Origin: Salisediminibacterium beveridgei
GTDB lineage: Bacteria > Bacillota > Bacilli > Bacillales > Salisediminibacteriaceae
Direction of reading: 5' to 3'
Assembly (NCBI RefSeq): GCF_001721685.1
Contig: NZ_CP012502.1
Span: forward strand, 2,604,001-2,668,000
Length of the DNA: 64,000 nucleotides
Part shown: in pieces, positions 17,404 to 25,956 of the stretch
Position numbering within the stretch: position 1 is the stretch's first letter
Layout of the letters: every line of letters starts with the position of its first letter
Notes under the pieces: model-generated
Seen by the model: only the letters and a program-made list of their open reading frames with translations
Told to the model about the DNA's origin: nothing
The model's database searches: none
Position numbers and translations under genes: made by a program

Positions 17404-18216
17404 ATGAAAAAGAAATTATTTACAGGTTTATCACTCGCAGTCACAATGGCTGTTGTTACAGCTTGCGGGGGAAATGATGAGGGAAACACAAACGAAGAAA
17501 ATAATGGTTTATTGGACAATAACAATCAGGAAGAGGCTCCTGACAACGACGGCGACGGTAACGAAGCCGCTATGGAAGATGCCCTTGAAGATGAAATGGA
17601 AATGGACATGCCTGAACCAGACACAGAAGACCTTCCCGATGTAGTAGCTGAAGTCAACGGTGAAGAAATCGATCAGGAAGAATTTCTCATGACGTATGAG
17701 CCGCAATTTCAACAAATGGCCATGCAGTCGCAGATGAGCGGTGAAGAAGTTGACGAAGTAGAACTTCGTGAAATGGTTATCGACTCCATGATCAACAATA
17801 AGCTCCTGATTCAGGAAGCCGACGAACAGGGCATCGAAGCTACCGATGAAGAAATGGATCAGCTGCTCAGTGATTTGGCTGAACAAAATGGTCTCGGATC
17901 AGCAGATGAATTCATGGCTGCTTTAGAAGAACAGGGAACACCTGAAGATGAAATTATGGAACAGGTTGCCATGCAAGTGAAAGTCGATCAGCTGATTGCC
18001 AATGAGGCTGGCGACATCGAAGCATCTGATGCGGAAGTTGAGGAAATGTATGCCCAGCTTGAAGCTCAGCAAGAACAATCCGGCGGCGAATTGCCACCGC
18101 TTGATGAAGTTCGAGGAGAAATTGAACAGGAAGTCATCAGCCAGCAGGAAATGCAATTTGCACAGACGTTGATTGAAGAACTTCGAAGCGATGCCGATTA
18201 CACGATCTACTTGTAA
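17404..18216 (+). CDS. SurA N-terminal-domain lipoprotein, no PPIase domain
   Basis: A 270-residue predicted lipoprotein with lipobox VTACG (Cys near residue 20), followed by an Asn/Glu/Asp-rich spacer of about 60 residues. The body matches the SurA/PrsA N-terminal chaperone domain: VVAEVNGEEIDQEEFL, then helices including MVIDSMINNKLLIQEADEQG. The parvulin domain normally inserted after this region is absent. It probably acts as an extracellular folding factor. The ATG at 17404 follows AAAGAGGGG, and an in-frame ATG at 17383 lies before that site. A very strong terminator follows. Confidence 0.82.
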   Translation: MKKKLFTGLSLAVTMAVVTACGGNDEGNTNEENNGLLDNNNQEEAPDNDGDGNEAAMEDALEDEMEMDMPEPDTEDLPDVVAEVNGEEIDQEEFLMTYEPQFQQMAMQSQMSGEEVDEVELREMVIDSMINNKLLIQEADEQGIEATDEEMDQLLSDLAEQNGLGSADEFMAALEEQGTPEDEIMEQVAMQVKVDQLIANEAGDIEASDAEVEEMYAQLEAQQEQSGGELPPLDEVRGEIEQEVISQQEMQFAQTLIEELRSDADYTIYL

Positions 18217-18239
18217 TTAAAATTAATGGAAAGAAATAT

Positions 18240-18288
18240 AATCAAAACAACGGAGCCTATCAAGTCGATAGGCTCCGTTGTTTTGATT
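18240..18288 (+). terminator. Strong hairpin terminator
   Basis: A perfect 22-bp stem (18240-18261 with 18267-18288) with a 5-base loop is placed just after the SurA-like lipoprotein gene. T runs are present on both strands. Confidence 0.9.
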
Positions 18289-18316
18289 ATCCGGTTTTGA
18301 CTCGCTCCTCTTGTAA

Positions 18317-18602
18317 TGTCAACGAACCCCCACTGAGGTACAACGTTTCAGTGCGGGCTTGAGATAGCCAAACAGGTCTTTTCTTCTTACGAAGAGCGAC
18401 GCTCTGCATGGTTCTTCTCAAATCACTGTTTTTGGTTGGTACTGGCGACGTACGATCGTTTTCCCACTTGCACCACCCTTCCGAAGAAGAGCAGTTCTTC
18501 CTTTCGGAAGAAACCACCACTCAGAATATAACTGGCGTGTGCTACAAGCCCCAACAAAAGTTGAGTACACATGGATGGTTGACGCACCCACTAGGCTATG
18601 CG
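18317..18602 (-). ncRNA. Right-end region of IS605 copy 1, candidate omega RNA (reRNA)
   Basis: About 285 bp between the tnpB stop and the element end is nearly identical to 43190-43475 although it does not code. In characterised IS605 elements this region gives the RNA that guides TnpB, with the guide taken from the DNA just outside the right end. The predicted guide for this copy lies at and below 18316 on the minus strand. The transcript itself is inferred. Confidence 0.6.
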
Positions 18603-19916
18603 CTAAGCAACAGCTTTACGTTTTTGAACGTCCATGATCATGGGCGTTTTTATTTTCGTTTTTTCATCCCATTCTACTATTTGGGATTTCCGAAGGATAT
18701 TTAATGCTGCATTAATGTCGGCATGGATGCATTGTCCATTTTCACAGCGATAGAAGCCGCGATATAGGCGCTTCCCACTAAAGGAGTACATCGTGTTATC
18801 GCCTTTTGACCAAACCGGAATATCGTCATGATCCAGAAAACTAGCTTTAGACGTGTAGCTCTCTTCCTGCTTAACGAAACGGATGCCTTCCTTGAGACAC
18901 TTGTTCTCAATAGCCGAAATCAATCTGTGGAAAGGAATTTGTACGAACTCTTGATTGTTTTTCTTCCCTAAATGCGATTCTTGTTTCCAACCGGCATTAT
19001 AACCCATTACCACGGTATCGACGTTCAGTCGTTTTATCTGTTTGAACAACAAACCTACGGTTTGTGAAAGGTAGCCGTCTATTTGGAGATTTCGTTTACG
19101 CCAAAGAGAAGCTATTTGGTTTGTCACTATGCGTTTCGACAAGCCGTTTTCGATGTTTTTCTGTTTTAATTCGCTTATCTTTTTGTTGAAGTACTGATTA
19201 ATGGATTTTAACTTCTTTCCATTAATCAAAAAGGCGTCCCCTTGATTCGTTGCACAACTAAGAAGATAATCTACACCTAAATCGCAACTCAAAGCTTTTG
19301 TCGTCGTTTGTTGTTTCTTCATTTGAGACATAGGTACTTCATATACATAATGAGCCTCAAAGAACCGACCATTTTGCTTTGGCACAATTTCAATGTAAGA
19401 AATGTTTTTATCCATTAAATTCTTTGGCATTCGCAGTCTCAAGGGACCAAAACGTTTTCTGAAAGCAGTATTCATTGGAATATTCCAATACCCGTCCTTA
19501 TCCACTTTGGGAACTTGATAGATTTCGATGACGCGTTTAGCCGTGGAACGAGAATACTTTGGGAACTTTGGGCGACCTGTGAAACCTTCAGGGGTTGCTT
19601 TCCACTTCTTTAACGCTTCGAAGAAGCTCTTTACTTCACTGAGTAAGGTTCTTCGAACCGCTTGTACGGAGTTGGATTGAATGCCCCAATAGTTCATATC
19701 GGCCTTCATTGCGCTGTCTATTTCTTTTGTTGTCGCCATTTTGTTTTCATTCAAATACTTTTGTTTAATCGTATATAAGCCTACGTTGCGCAAAGCCTTG
19801 GAACTATGAGACATGCGTTGCAGAAGTCGAAACTCCCTAGCGCTAAGGGTGCTGCGACCAATGTTCTGCTTTTGGGTGAACCGTTGCATATTGACTGTTT
19901 TCTTTTTCTTGCGCAA
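18603..19916 (-). pseudogene. tnpB: TnpB (IS605 OrfB) reading frame cut at its 5' end by IS66
   Basis: The frame matches the intact TnpB at 41849-43189 with only about ten substitutions. The native ATG, ribosome site and first five codons have been separated by the IS66 insertion and now lie at about 22399-22420. The remaining frame is open through the RuvC residues (CDLGVDYL and HADINAALN) to the stop at 18603 and could start only from a TTG at 19916. Whether it is still translated is unclear. The protein belongs to the clade with GYNAGWKQ in place of the usual RuvC-II glutamate motif. Confidence 0.8.
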
Positions 19917-20021
19917 TACTTCAATCGGTTTTTTCCGTAAGCGTCAAAAATAAGCACGTGTAATTTTATTATTAGCTCCTTCATACTGTGATTATAGTAA
20001 AAGTACGAAGGAGTTGACGCG

Positions 20022-20357
20022 ATGAATAGGAATGCTAACCTCAGAGATTTCTGGGAACATAAAGTTAAAGAGGTCCAAAAATCTGGACTGTCTGTAGCTG
20101 AGTGGGTTCGTCAAAATGATGAATTCACGGTCCATCAAGTGCGCTACTGGATTCGTAAATTTAAAGAAGAATCCAAATCACTTGCAACCGCAGAACAGCC
20201 GCAAACTAATTGGATACCCGTAAACGTTGATGCCACATCCCGACCTGATCCCCAAATGATCTATCTTACCCTTCCAAATGATAGCCGACTTGAAATCCCT
20301 TCGGGATTAGATCAGTCGGACCTCACCAATCTTCTTCGAGCAGTGAATGCATTATGA
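20022..20357 (+). CDS. tnpA: IS66 TnpA accessory protein
   Basis: A 111-residue first ORF of the IS66 family with a helix-turn-helix-like N-terminus (RDFWEHKVKEVQKSGLSV, then EWVRQNDEFTVHQVRYW). It is needed with TnpB for transposition in studied IS66 elements. AAGGAG lies 8 bases before the ATG. Its stop overlaps the start of tnpB (ATGATG), showing coupling. Confidence 0.88.
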   Translation: MNRNANLRDFWEHKVKEVQKSGLSVAEWVRQNDEFTVHQVRYWIRKFKEESKSLATAEQPQTNWIPVNVDATSRPDPQMIYLTLPNDSRLEIPSGLDQSDLTNLLRAVNAL

Positions 20358-20710
20358 TGTCTCATGCTCAGCCTAAACAAGTCTTCCTTGCAAAAGGTGC
20401 AACAGATTTACGGAAATCCATCGACGGATTAGCTGCCATTGTGCAGGAAGGGTTCCAACTGAATCCTTTCTCACCGTCGTTCTTTGTCTTCTGTAACAGA
20501 CAAAGGGATAAGATTAAAATCTTGCATTGGGATCATAATGGTTTCTGGCTTTATTATCGCCGCCTTGAAAAAGGGACGTTTCCTTGGCCCAAAGCAGATG
20601 ACCATCAACCCTTACTCATTACAGACAGGCAGTTAAGATGGCTTCTGGATGGGCTTCCGATTGATCAAAAAGGAGCCCACAGAAAGTTATCTCCTGAAAA
20701 AGTTGTATAA
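20354..20710 (+). CDS. tnpB: IS66 TnpB accessory protein (Orf2)
   Basis: A 118-residue protein with the family hallmarks VFLAKGATDLRKSIDGLA, FCNRQRDKIKILHWD and GFWLYYRRLEKGTF. This is the IS66 Orf2 type and is unrelated to the RNA-guided TnpB of IS605. Start codons at 20354 and 20357 overlap the tnpA stop. Confidence 0.92.
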   Translation: MMSHAQPKQVFLAKGATDLRKSIDGLAAIVQEGFQLNPFSPSFFVFCNRQRDKIKILHWDHNGFWLYYRRLEKGTFPWPKADDHQPLLITDRQLRWLLDGLPIDQKGAHRKLSPEKVV

Positions 20711-20753
20711 ACTATTGAAGTGAATCGCGTTTCCATATAAAATAAATCTCGTT

Positions 20754-22325
20754 ATGAAAAAATCTTCTGCGATCTCACCCAAAACAACTGAACATCTCGA
20801 AGACCGTGTCTCGAAACTTGAACGGGAAAAGGCTGAACTTGAACTTCAACTCAAATGGTACAAGGAACAGCTCAGCCTCCAGCAAAGACAAAAATTCGGT
20901 AAGTCCAGTGAAAAAACGGATCCGGATCAGCTGGAGCTGCCTCTGTTTAATGAAGCAGAGCAAGAACAACATCCGTCCGAAGAAGAACCAACGGTCGAAT
21001 CGATTACATATGAACGTAAGAAAAAGCGCAAAGTCCGAAAGGACCTTACAGAAAACCTTCCATCAAAAACCATTGAGCATACACTCCCGGTTGAGGATCA
21101 GGTTTGTTCGTGCTGCAATGGAAAGCTCCATACAATGAAGCAACAAGTCAAAGAAGAATTGGAAATCATTCCGGCAGAGGTTAAAGTAATTCGATATGTT
21201 ACCTATCTATACAGTTGCAGAGACTGTGAGAAAAACGGTACGGGAAACCCGATTGTTAAAGCACCTGTTCCAGAGCGGGCATTCCCAGGAAGCCTTGCTT
21301 CACCATCGATGGTCTCTTACATCATGGACCAGAAATTTGTTCAGGGGACGCCGCTTTATCGCCAGGAACAGGCATTCAATCGTTTGGGTGTTCCTTTATC
21401 AAGGCAGACCCTTTCAAATTGGATTCTTGAAGGTTCTGAACAGTGGCTGGAACCGATCTACGATCGGATGGTTGAGACTTTAACATTGCTCGATGTTCTT
21501 CATGCCGATGAAACGACTGTTCAAGTTCTCAAAGAGGATGGGAAGGAAGCGAGCTCTACCTCCTATATGTGGTTGTACCGATCAGGCATGAGCAGTGTGC
21601 CGATTGTGATCTACGACTATCAACCCGGACGCGCCAGTAAATATCCAATTCGTTTCCTTGAAGGATTTAAAGGATACTTGCACGTAGACGGATATGGAGG
21701 CTATCACGGCTTAAAACCGAAAGTCGAACTTGTTGGGTGCTGGGCTCATGCACGCAGGAAATTCGTAGATGCTGTGAAATCCTTACCTGATGATGGTTCG
21801 ACAACCAAAAGTTCTGCACAGGAGGGTCTGGATTTTATCAACCAGCTCTATCGCATCGAAAAGCATATACAGGAAGAGCGCCTCTCTCCGGAAAAAGTCT
21901 ATGACGTTCGTCAAAAACGTTCAAAACCTGTTTTGGAGGCTTATTCAGCATGGCTTCAAACGATGCGAGCCAAAACCTTACCGAAAACGCTCCTTGGAAA
22001 AGCCATTGTTTATTCTATCAATCAAATGGATCACCTGAGAAACTTCTTAAAGGATGGCCGCCTTGATATAGATAACAACAGAGCTGAGCGCAGCATAAAA
22101 CCTTTTGTGATTGGAAGAAAAAACTGGCTGTTCTCCAATACACCGCGAGGTGCAAAGAGCAGTAGTGTTATTTACAGTATCATTGAGACAGCAAAAGAGA
22201 ATCGTTTAAAGCCTCAAGCTTATCTGGATTACTTGTTTGAACATTTGCCCAATAGCAAGCAATCTGAAATGGATCAGTTTCTACCCTGGTCAGAATCATT
22301 ACCAGAGGAAATTCGGATCAAATAA
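20754..22325 (+). CDS. tnpC: IS66 TnpC transposase
   Basis: A 523-residue DDE transposase. An N-terminal coiled coil (about 10-45) is followed by a zinc-binding region with two CxxC pairs (QVCSCCNG and YSCRDCEK). The catalytic acidic residues are visible in LHADETTVQVL, LHVDGYGGYHGL and NNRAERSIKPFVIGRKNW. It appears intact. Ribosome-site match before the ATG is weak. Confidence 0.92.
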   Translation: MKKSSAISPKTTEHLEDRVSKLEREKAELELQLKWYKEQLSLQQRQKFGKSSEKTDPDQLELPLFNEAEQEQHPSEEEPTVESITYERKKKRKVRKDLTENLPSKTIEHTLPVEDQVCSCCNGKLHTMKQQVKEELEIIPAEVKVIRYVTYLYSCRDCEKNGTGNPIVKAPVPERAFPGSLASPSMVSYIMDQKFVQGTPLYRQEQAFNRLGVPLSRQTLSNWILEGSEQWLEPIYDRMVETLTLLDVLHADETTVQVLKEDGKEASSTSYMWLYRSGMSSVPIVIYDYQPGRASKYPIRFLEGFKGYLHVDGYGGYHGLKPKVELVGCWAHARRKFVDAVKSLPDDGSTTKSSAQEGLDFINQLYRIEKHIQEERLSPEKVYDVRQKRSKPVLEAYSAWLQTMRAKTLPKTLLGKAIVYSINQMDHLRNFLKDGRLDIDNNRAERSIKPFVIGRKNWLFSNTPRGAKSSSVIYSIIETAKENRLKPQAYLDYLFEHLPNSKQSEMDQFLPWSESLPEEIRIK

Positions 22326-22398
22326 TCGAATTTAAACTCAGTATAGGAAATCCGCATCTAAATTAATAGGTGCGGATTTTTGACGCTTACTTTTTTCC

Positions 22399-22640
22399 TA
22401 GCCATTTGTGTCACCTCCTTTTCCGACCTCAAATTGAATGATATCAATTCTTTACATCTATGCCATTCATTATACCATTTAACAAAATAGAAGCTAGATA
22501 TATTTTCGAACACTTGTTCTTTTATTTGAAACACCTATCAGTCGTAAGACTGATGGCAATTCATCTCCACCTGAATCGCTGGGCTGACGCCCGTATCGCG
22601 AATCAGATGGAGTCTTCTTGCCTAATGATGATAAAAAACC
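22399..22640 (-). other. Left-end remnant of IS605 copy 1
   Basis: This stretch reads, on the minus strand, as the left end of the intact element at 41217-41410, followed by the AAAGGAGGTGACACAA ribosome site and the ATG GCT AGG start of tnpB. No tnpA remains. The left-end hairpin at 22537-22554 and the promoter-like GGTATAATG are kept. Confidence 0.85.
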
Positions 22641-22695
22641 CGGCTTTCCGGGAAACCAATGGCGAAAGCCTTCTTTTCACGAACACTTGAGTCGT
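22624..22695 (+). repeat. Small intergenic repeat with GGCGAAAGCCTTC core
   Basis: A short hairpin (CCCGG-CTTT-CCGGG) is followed by ATGGCGAAAGCCTTCTTTT. The same arrangement, with a different hairpin stem, occurs at 35225-35300. It abuts the left end of IS605 copy 1. No coding potential. Confidence 0.5.
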
Positions 22696-22724
22696 TCAGT
22701 AATCTTCGCTGCCCAATATCAAAC

Positions 22725-22767
22725 AGAACGCTTCCAAGGATCCTGTTTTGACCCCCGGAAGCGTTCT
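22725..22767. terminator. Hairpin terminator
   Basis: An 11-bp stem (22725-22735 with 22757-22767) built on GAACGCTTCC/GGAAGCGTTC lies downstream of the minus-strand lipoprotein gene. T-rich bases follow on both strands. Confidence 0.6.
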
Positions 22768-22813
22768 TATTATCTGATAGATTGTTCAACTCAGTTTCCT
22801 GTCAGCTTCACAA

Positions 22814-23830
22814 TTACTGTACTTCGATATCGCCTGTCACTTCAGTTTCTTCATCAATGTCTGCTGATGCTTCGAACTCATCGCTTGCAAAGTAGACATT
22901 TCCTTCAACCGTCATACCCGCCAGGACAAAGCCGTTTGCTTCAACAAAGATGTCACCGATAAACGTTCCGTTTTGCAGACGAGCGTTTTCATTAAGAACG
23001 GTTAAACTTGGTGCTTCAAGCGTATACTGTTCCGTTACGTTACGGTCTTCGTCCTGCTCATACAAAGCAAGCTTACGCTCCGGCTCATCGCGGTTTTCCT
23101 GATCGCCTTCCATCACGAGATCCTGATCCGTTGTCACATCATCGTAGAAGTGGAGAATCCACGCGCCATCGGCACCGATGTATTCGTGCAGGTTGTCAGC
23201 ATCCATCACTTCGTTGTACGTTGCACCGGTCATACCGTCCATGGCCATTTCTTCACCATCAACGTAGATCGTTCCATCGATCACTGTATCTTCATCGATA
23301 TCCGATGAATCGAAATATTCTTCCCCGGCAAAATGAACATCGCCTTCAACTGTCATACCCGCCAGGATAAAACCATTCTCTTCAACAAAAATATCACCGA
23401 TAAACGTTCCGTTTTGCAGACGAGCGTTTTCATTGTGAACGGTTAAGCTTGGTGCTTCAAGCGTGTACTGTTCCGTTACGTTACGGTCCTCGTCCTGCTC
23501 ATACAAAGCAAGCTTACGCTCCGGCTCATCACGGTTTTCCTGATCGCCTTCCATCACGAGATCCTGATCCGTTGTCACATCAGCGTAGAAGTGGAGAATC
23601 CACGCGCCATCGGCACCGATGTATTCGTGCAGGTTGTCAGCGTCCATCACTTCATTGTAAGTCGCTCCAGTCATACCATCTTCATCATTGTTCTCGTTTT
23701 CTTCGACGTTGTTATTGTTGTTGTCATTATCAACAACATTATCCCCCGCCGTCTCGTTGTTGTCACCACATGCCGCAAGCACAGACACCGTCAATGCTGC
23801 TGACATCAGTTTTAACGAATACTTTCTCAT
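22814..23830 (-). CDS. Lipoprotein with a nearly exact internal tandem duplication
   Basis: A 338-residue lipoprotein with lipobox VLAACG (Cys 21) and an Asn/Asp-rich spacer to about residue 50. Two units of 147 residues begin at residues 53 and 200 (both GMTGATYNEVMDADNLHEY) and are almost identical in protein and DNA (441-bp period), diverging only toward the C-terminus. The pattern of short strands (TFIGDIFVEENGF, AGMTVEGDVHF) suggests a beta-helix or bactofilin-like fold. I do not recognise the family. AGGAGGGG precedes the ATG at 23830. Confidence 0.75.
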   Translation of the reverse strand: MRKYSLKLMSAALTVSVLAACGDNNETAGDNVVDNDNNNNNVEENENNDEDGMTGATYNEVMDADNLHEYIGADGAWILHFYADVTTDQDLVMEGDQENRDEPERKLALYEQDEDRNVTEQYTLEAPSLTVHNENARLQNGTFIGDIFVEENGFILAGMTVEGDVHFAGEEYFDSSDIDEDTVIDGTIYVDGEEMAMDGMTGATYNEVMDADNLHEYIGADGAWILHFYDDVTTDQDLVMEGDQENRDEPERKLALYEQDEDRNVTEQYTLEAPSLTVLNENARLQNGTFIGDIFVEANGFVLAGMTVEGNVYFASDEFEASADIDEETEVTGDIEVQ

Positions 23831-24334
23831 TGTTAACCCCTCCTGTTTTCTTCACTTAATGTAATAAAAGTGTGTTCTTACTCACTTACAATTGGAGTGT
23901 ATCACGGAAATCAGCAGGGACATTTGTCTACTTGTGAATATTTGGTGAAAATAAATAACACTGTCAAAAGTGTAGTTAGTATTTAAAGTTTTGAATGCTT
24001 GGTGTGCAAGGATTTTTTGAGCTATTTGCCTTTTTACATTTGTGTCGAATATGTGAAGAGATGAGCGTTAGCGTTCTCATTTCCGTCACATCCCATAAAG
24101 ATTTCATTGCAAAACCCGTTCAATCGCAAGGTGAATTCCATTTTATTCCTTGTTCATTTCACGACTTTCACATATTTGCCATATGATTACCTGTCCATAA
24201 ACCCATCTCATGATATACTTTCTTTACAGGAATAACAGAATTTTTACACTTTTTCAAAAACATTGTCTCCGCAAAACACCCTGCGATCACACGCGGTTAT
24301 CAAGTTCAGTACAAAGAGAAAGGGGATGGATTCG
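23831..24334. other. Divergent intergenic region without a gene
   Basis: A 504-bp AT-rich region between two divergent lipoprotein genes. A 63-codon open frame at 23995-24186 has no ribosome site and an unremarkable composition, so I do not call it. A TATACT hexamer at 24214-24219 is a possible -10 box for the cytochrome gene. No other structure was found. Confidence 0.4.
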
Positions 24335-24967
24335 ATGAAAAAAGCGGTTATTGCTTTATTGAGCACTGTAGCAGTGCTCGGTGCCTGTGGTAATTATTCC
24401 TCCAATGAAGGTCCACTGCCTTATGAGGACGAAAATGGATCTGAGGAAAATGCGGTAGCAAACGGCGAAGGAAATGGCAACAATGAAGAGAATGTCACAG
24501 ATGCTGGTAATGGAGAAGAACTTTATCTGTCATCTTGCGCTTCTTGTCACGGTGATAATCTCGAGGGAGATTTCGGTCCTGGATTACTCGATGCATCATT
24601 TGATCTGAACATGGATTACCTTGTGAACGATCCGAATGACATGCATGAAGGTCTTGTCAATGAAGAAGAAGCAGAAATGATTGCAGAATGGATTACTTCA
24701 CAAGGGAATGGAAACGGTGATAACGAAGCAGCCAGTGATGACAATGGCGAAAACCGCCTGACAGATGCCGATGGCGAAGAAGTTTATATCCAGTCCTGTG
24801 CATCATGCCATGGTGACAACCTTGAAGGCGATTTCGGCCCGGGACTAGCGGGTGAGGACTTCGATGTGTCCATGAATATCCTCCTCGAAAATCCGGATGA
24901 TTTTCACGAAGGTCTGGTTATTGAAGACGAAGCAACCGCCGTGTCCGAATGGATGGCAGAACAATAA
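24335..24967 (+). CDS. Dihaem c-type cytochrome lipoprotein
   Basis: A 210-residue lipoprotein with lipobox VLGACG (Cys 18) and an acidic, Asn-rich spacer. Two class-I-like cytochrome c domains follow, with CASCH haem sites at residues 68-72 and 155-159, each within SCASCHGDNLEGDFGPGL. Domain 1 has Met103-His104 (NDMHEGLV), a plausible sixth ligand. Domain 2 has Phe-His (DDFHEGLV), so Met is missing there. It probably carries electrons on the outer face of the membrane. The ATG at 24335 has an AGGGGAT site. A terminator follows. Confidence 0.88.
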   Translation: MKKAVIALLSTVAVLGACGNYSSNEGPLPYEDENGSEENAVANGEGNGNNEENVTDAGNGEELYLSSCASCHGDNLEGDFGPGLLDASFDLNMDYLVNDPNDMHEGLVNEEEAEMIAEWITSQGNGNGDNEAASDDNGENRLTDADGEEVYIQSCASCHGDNLEGDFGPGLAGEDFDVSMNILLENPDDFHEGLVIEDEATAVSEWMAEQ

Positions 24968-24990
24968 GCGCTCACGATAAATAAACGTCA

Positions 24991-25016
24991 AGCCGGCAGC
25001 TGAAACGCTGCCGGCT
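24991..25016. terminator. Hairpin terminator
   Basis: A perfect 10-bp GC-rich stem (24991-25000 with 25007-25016) lies between the convergent cytochrome and CDF transporter genes. Confidence 0.75.
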
Positions 25017-25017
25017 T

Positions 25018-25926
25018 TCAAATGGCCCATTTCCGGTCATGGGTGAACGATACCGTCAGCCAGTAAGGCTTATGCGGTACACTTTTGGCAATTTCGCTGC
25101 GAATCTCGTCTTGGACCAACACAGAATCCACGTCCGAATCGGGAACAATCACATAGTCAATTTCAAGCCAGATCACTCTCCCAGCAAGGGTCATACGGGT
25201 GAATGATTCTTCCATACCGAAACGTTCTTCAATCTCTTTGATTTTTGCTTCCATCGGCCCGGCCAGATCCTCTTCAAGCCTGACCTCAACCAGCTGTTTC
25301 AAAGCTTCGCGCATCTCAACAACCGGTACTTTGATAAACCACACGGATACGATCACGACCATCGCCGGGTCCGTATATGGCACAAGAAAAGCCAGTGAAT
25401 CCGTAATGGAAAAAACCCCCGCCAAAACAAATCCACCCATCACACCGAAACTGACCAGCGTATCCATCAGCCATTGATTTTTTTCAGCCTTTACAAGTCC
25501 CGTTTCTGACTGTTTCGACAGCCAGTTTAACCAAAGATAGAACCCCGCAGAGACGAGTGAAGCGATCGTACTGTATAGAAGTGCCGCCCCAAGAAGCATT
25601 TCTCGTCCTCCGGTGAAGAGTGCAGTCAATGCTGCGAGCATCGAAGCCACTACCAGAATAAGAATTGCCGTGTATTTAACGAGTATCACGAGTGGTTCCA
25701 ACATTTTTTTCCCGAAGGGGAAATTTGTCACGTCTTTTTTATTCATAAATCCGGCTGCAAACAGTGACAGCAATGATAATGCAACACTCACGAGGGAGTA
25801 CAGGCCGTCAAAGAGAATCATCTGAGACGTCACCATCACGCCTGCAATGATCCCTCCCGCAGCAAAAAGCACTGCTCCTGCCACGGACCAGATTAGGATT
25901 TTTCGTTCATTCTGTTGTGCTGTCAT
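25018..25926 (-). CDS. Cation diffusion facilitator (CDF) family transporter
   Basis: A 302-residue protein with six membrane helices and a C-terminal cytoplasmic domain. Helix 2 has FDGLYSLVSVALSLLSLF and helix 5 QWLMDTLVSFGVMGGF, carrying the acidic metal-site positions. The NFPFGKKMLEPL motif is between helices 2 and 3. CDF proteins export divalent metals such as Zn or Fe/Mn by proton antiport. The metal site appears modified from the usual HxxxD, so specificity is open. The ATG at 25926 follows AGGA. It is downstream of, and probably regulated by, the TetR gene. Confidence 0.82.
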   Translation of the reverse strand: MTAQQNERKILIWSVAGAVLFAAGGIIAGVMVTSQMILFDGLYSLVSVALSLLSLFAAGFMNKKDVTNFPFGKKMLEPLVILVKYTAILILVVASMLAALTALFTGGREMLLGAALLYSTIASLVSAGFYLWLNWLSKQSETGLVKAEKNQWLMDTLVSFGVMGGFVLAGVFSITDSLAFLVPYTDPAMVVIVSVWFIKVPVVEMREALKQLVEVRLEEDLAGPMEAKIKEIEERFGMEESFTRMTLAGRVIWLEIDYVIVPDSDVDSVLVQDEIRSEIAKSVPHKPYWLTVSFTHDRKWAI

Positions 25927-25956
25927 GGTTATCCTGCCCCTTACCGTCGTCAATTG

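Larger units (their letters stand above)
19937..22390 (+). mobile_element. IS66-family element, complete
   Basis: A 2454-bp element with terminal repeats beginning GTAAGCGTCAAAAAT at the left end (19937) and its complement at the right end (22390). It is flanked by an 8-bp direct duplication TTTTTTCC at 19929-19936 and 22391-22398, the size usual for IS66. It carries the standard tnpA, tnpB and tnpC genes, all intact, and sits in the fifth codon of a tnpB gene of an IS605-type element. Confidence 0.95.
18317..22640 (-). mobile_element. IS200/IS605-type element, copy 1, lacking tnpA and interrupted by IS66
   Basis: Comparison with the complete copy at 41217-43475 shows a homologous right end (18317-18602), tnpB (18603-19936) and, past the IS66 insertion, the start of tnpB and the left end (22399-22640) with its ATCAGTC/GACTGAT hairpin (22537-22554). 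The tnpA gene of the other copy is missing: the left end joins the tnpB ribosome site across only about 40 bp. The copy is therefore non-autonomous. Outer boundaries are inferred from where the two copies stop matching. Confidence 0.85.

Noticed and set aside
22530..22560. CRISPR-like or tandem repeats near the IS605 left end
   Set aside because: The structure is a single IS left-end hairpin present in both copies. There is no array or cas gene in the window.
23995..24186. A 63-codon open frame in the divergent lipoprotein intergenic region
   Set aside because: No ribosome site, no recognisable sequence and a composition typical of AT-rich noncoding DNA.
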